This document shows positions 63,744 through 64,000 of a stretch of DNA of 64,000 nucleotides, piece after piece. The notes beneath the pieces are model-generated. The model was given only the letters and a program-made list of their open reading frames with translations. It did no database searches and had not been told where the DNA came from. The translations under genes were made by a program, and so were the position numbers. Origin of the DNA: Candidatus Dechloromonas phosphorivorans (lineage in GTDB: Bacteria; Pseudomonadota; Gammaproteobacteria; Burkholderiales; Rhodocyclaceae); the NCBI GenBank assembly GCA_016714975.1, contig JADKBR010000019.1:1-64000 (forward strand). Direction: 5' to 3'. Within the stretch, counting starts at the first letter, position 1, and every line of letters begins with the position of its first letter.

Positions 63744-64000
63744 TTATTGACTGAAAGGGCCCCAGGCCGGCTCGCGGACGTCACCGGCCGCAATCGAGAG
63801 GCGTTGTTTGATCCGGCCGTCGCTGGAAACAGCGGAGAGGACGCCGCGGCCGCCAATTTCGGTGGCCATCAGGATCATGCGGCTATTTGGGGCGAAGCTC
63901 GGCGATTCGTCCTTGTGCGAATCGCTGAGGATCTGAACCTGACGGCTGGCAAGGTCCATCACGGCGAGTTGGAAGCGGCCGTCGCGGCGGCTGATGAAGG
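63744..64000 (-). CDS. tolB: Tol-Pal system beta-propeller protein TolB, C-terminal part
   Basis: Only the last 85 or so codons are in the window; the gene continues beyond base 64000. The visible part reads FISRRDGRFQLAVMDLASRQVQILSDSHKDESPSFAPNSRMILMATEIGGRGVLSAVSSDGRIKQRLSIAAGDVREPAWGPF, the last propeller blades of TolB. It is 19 bases upstream of pal. TolB is periplasmic and binds Pal. Confidence 0.93.
   Translation of the reverse strand, partial: FISRRDGRFQLAVMDLASRQVQILSDSHKDESPSFAPNSRMILMATEIGGRGVLSAVSSDGRIKQRLSIAAGDVREPAWGPFSQ

Overview
The window looks like the chromosomal replication-origin region of a GC-rich betaproteobacterium, most likely of the order Rhodocyclales (Dechloromonas / Propionivibrio / Accumulibacter-like). 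This rests on the gyrB-dnaN-dnaA // rpmH-rnpA-yidD-yidC-mnmE order, the betaproteobacterial type of GshA, the lptB-rpoN-hpf-ptsN-hprK block, and the tolB-pal-cpoB-queE order. The genus is inferred from gene content and protein flavour; no rRNA is present to confirm it. I saw no tRNA or rRNA genes, CRISPR arrays, insertion sequences or prophage genes.

Layout. (1) 0.2-6.9 kb: five ordinary genes (ybiT-like ABC-F ATPase, gshA, gshB, apbE, and a GNAT-nitrilase fusion) are each broken by several frameshifts. The damage stops abruptly near 6.95 kb, which points to poor consensus sequence at least as much as to gene decay. (2) 6.8-8.4 kb: dtd and a DUF4239 membrane protein that appears to start with ATT. 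(3) 8.4-19.2 kb: an unbroken minus-strand run of exported or membrane proteins built around two tandem arylsulfatase paralogues, with an outer-membrane barrel protein, an OmpA lipoprotein, a DUF2092 protein, a His/Gly/Thr repeat protein and small periplasmic proteins. This is the most accessory part of the window. (4) 19.2-29.2 kb: the origin region, with divergent transcription around oriC and a near-perfect parS site between gyrB and dnaN. (5) 29.2-41.2 kb: a lipoprotein, then a long minus-strand stretch with dsbD, cutA, a NodIJ-type ABC exporter split by an unknown gene, a hydrolase, a 2Fe-2S protein, a Ca2+-type P-ATPase, a VanZ-like protein and a sodium/solute symporter. (6) 41.3-47.5 kb: SOS-controlled recA-recX followed by lptB-rpoN-hpf-ptsN-hprK and a three-repeat PsiF-like protein. 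(7) 47.5-56.4 kb: an FHA protein with a degenerate cyclase domain, ttcA, a MidA-type methyltransferase, an enoyl-CoA hydratase, and a minus-strand queC-yedE-yncE-deacetylase-desaturase set. (8) 56.5-61.0 kb: a branched-chain amino-acid type ABC importer (livKHMGF, livK frameshifted). (9) 61.0-64.0 kb: a lipoprotein, queE, cpoB, pal and the end of tolB.

Functionally, most of the window is housekeeping: chromosome replication and segregation, protein insertion and tRNA modification, recombination, LPS export, nitrogen-PTS regulation, queuosine synthesis and the Tol-Pal envelope system. The points most worth checking are the exported sulfatase island with its palindromic spacers, the FHA pseudo-cyclase, the ATT start, the parS-like site, and isolated single-base frameshifts outside the damaged 5' end (9.1, 10.8, 14.75 and 57.1 kb), which could be real decay, phase variation or consensus error.
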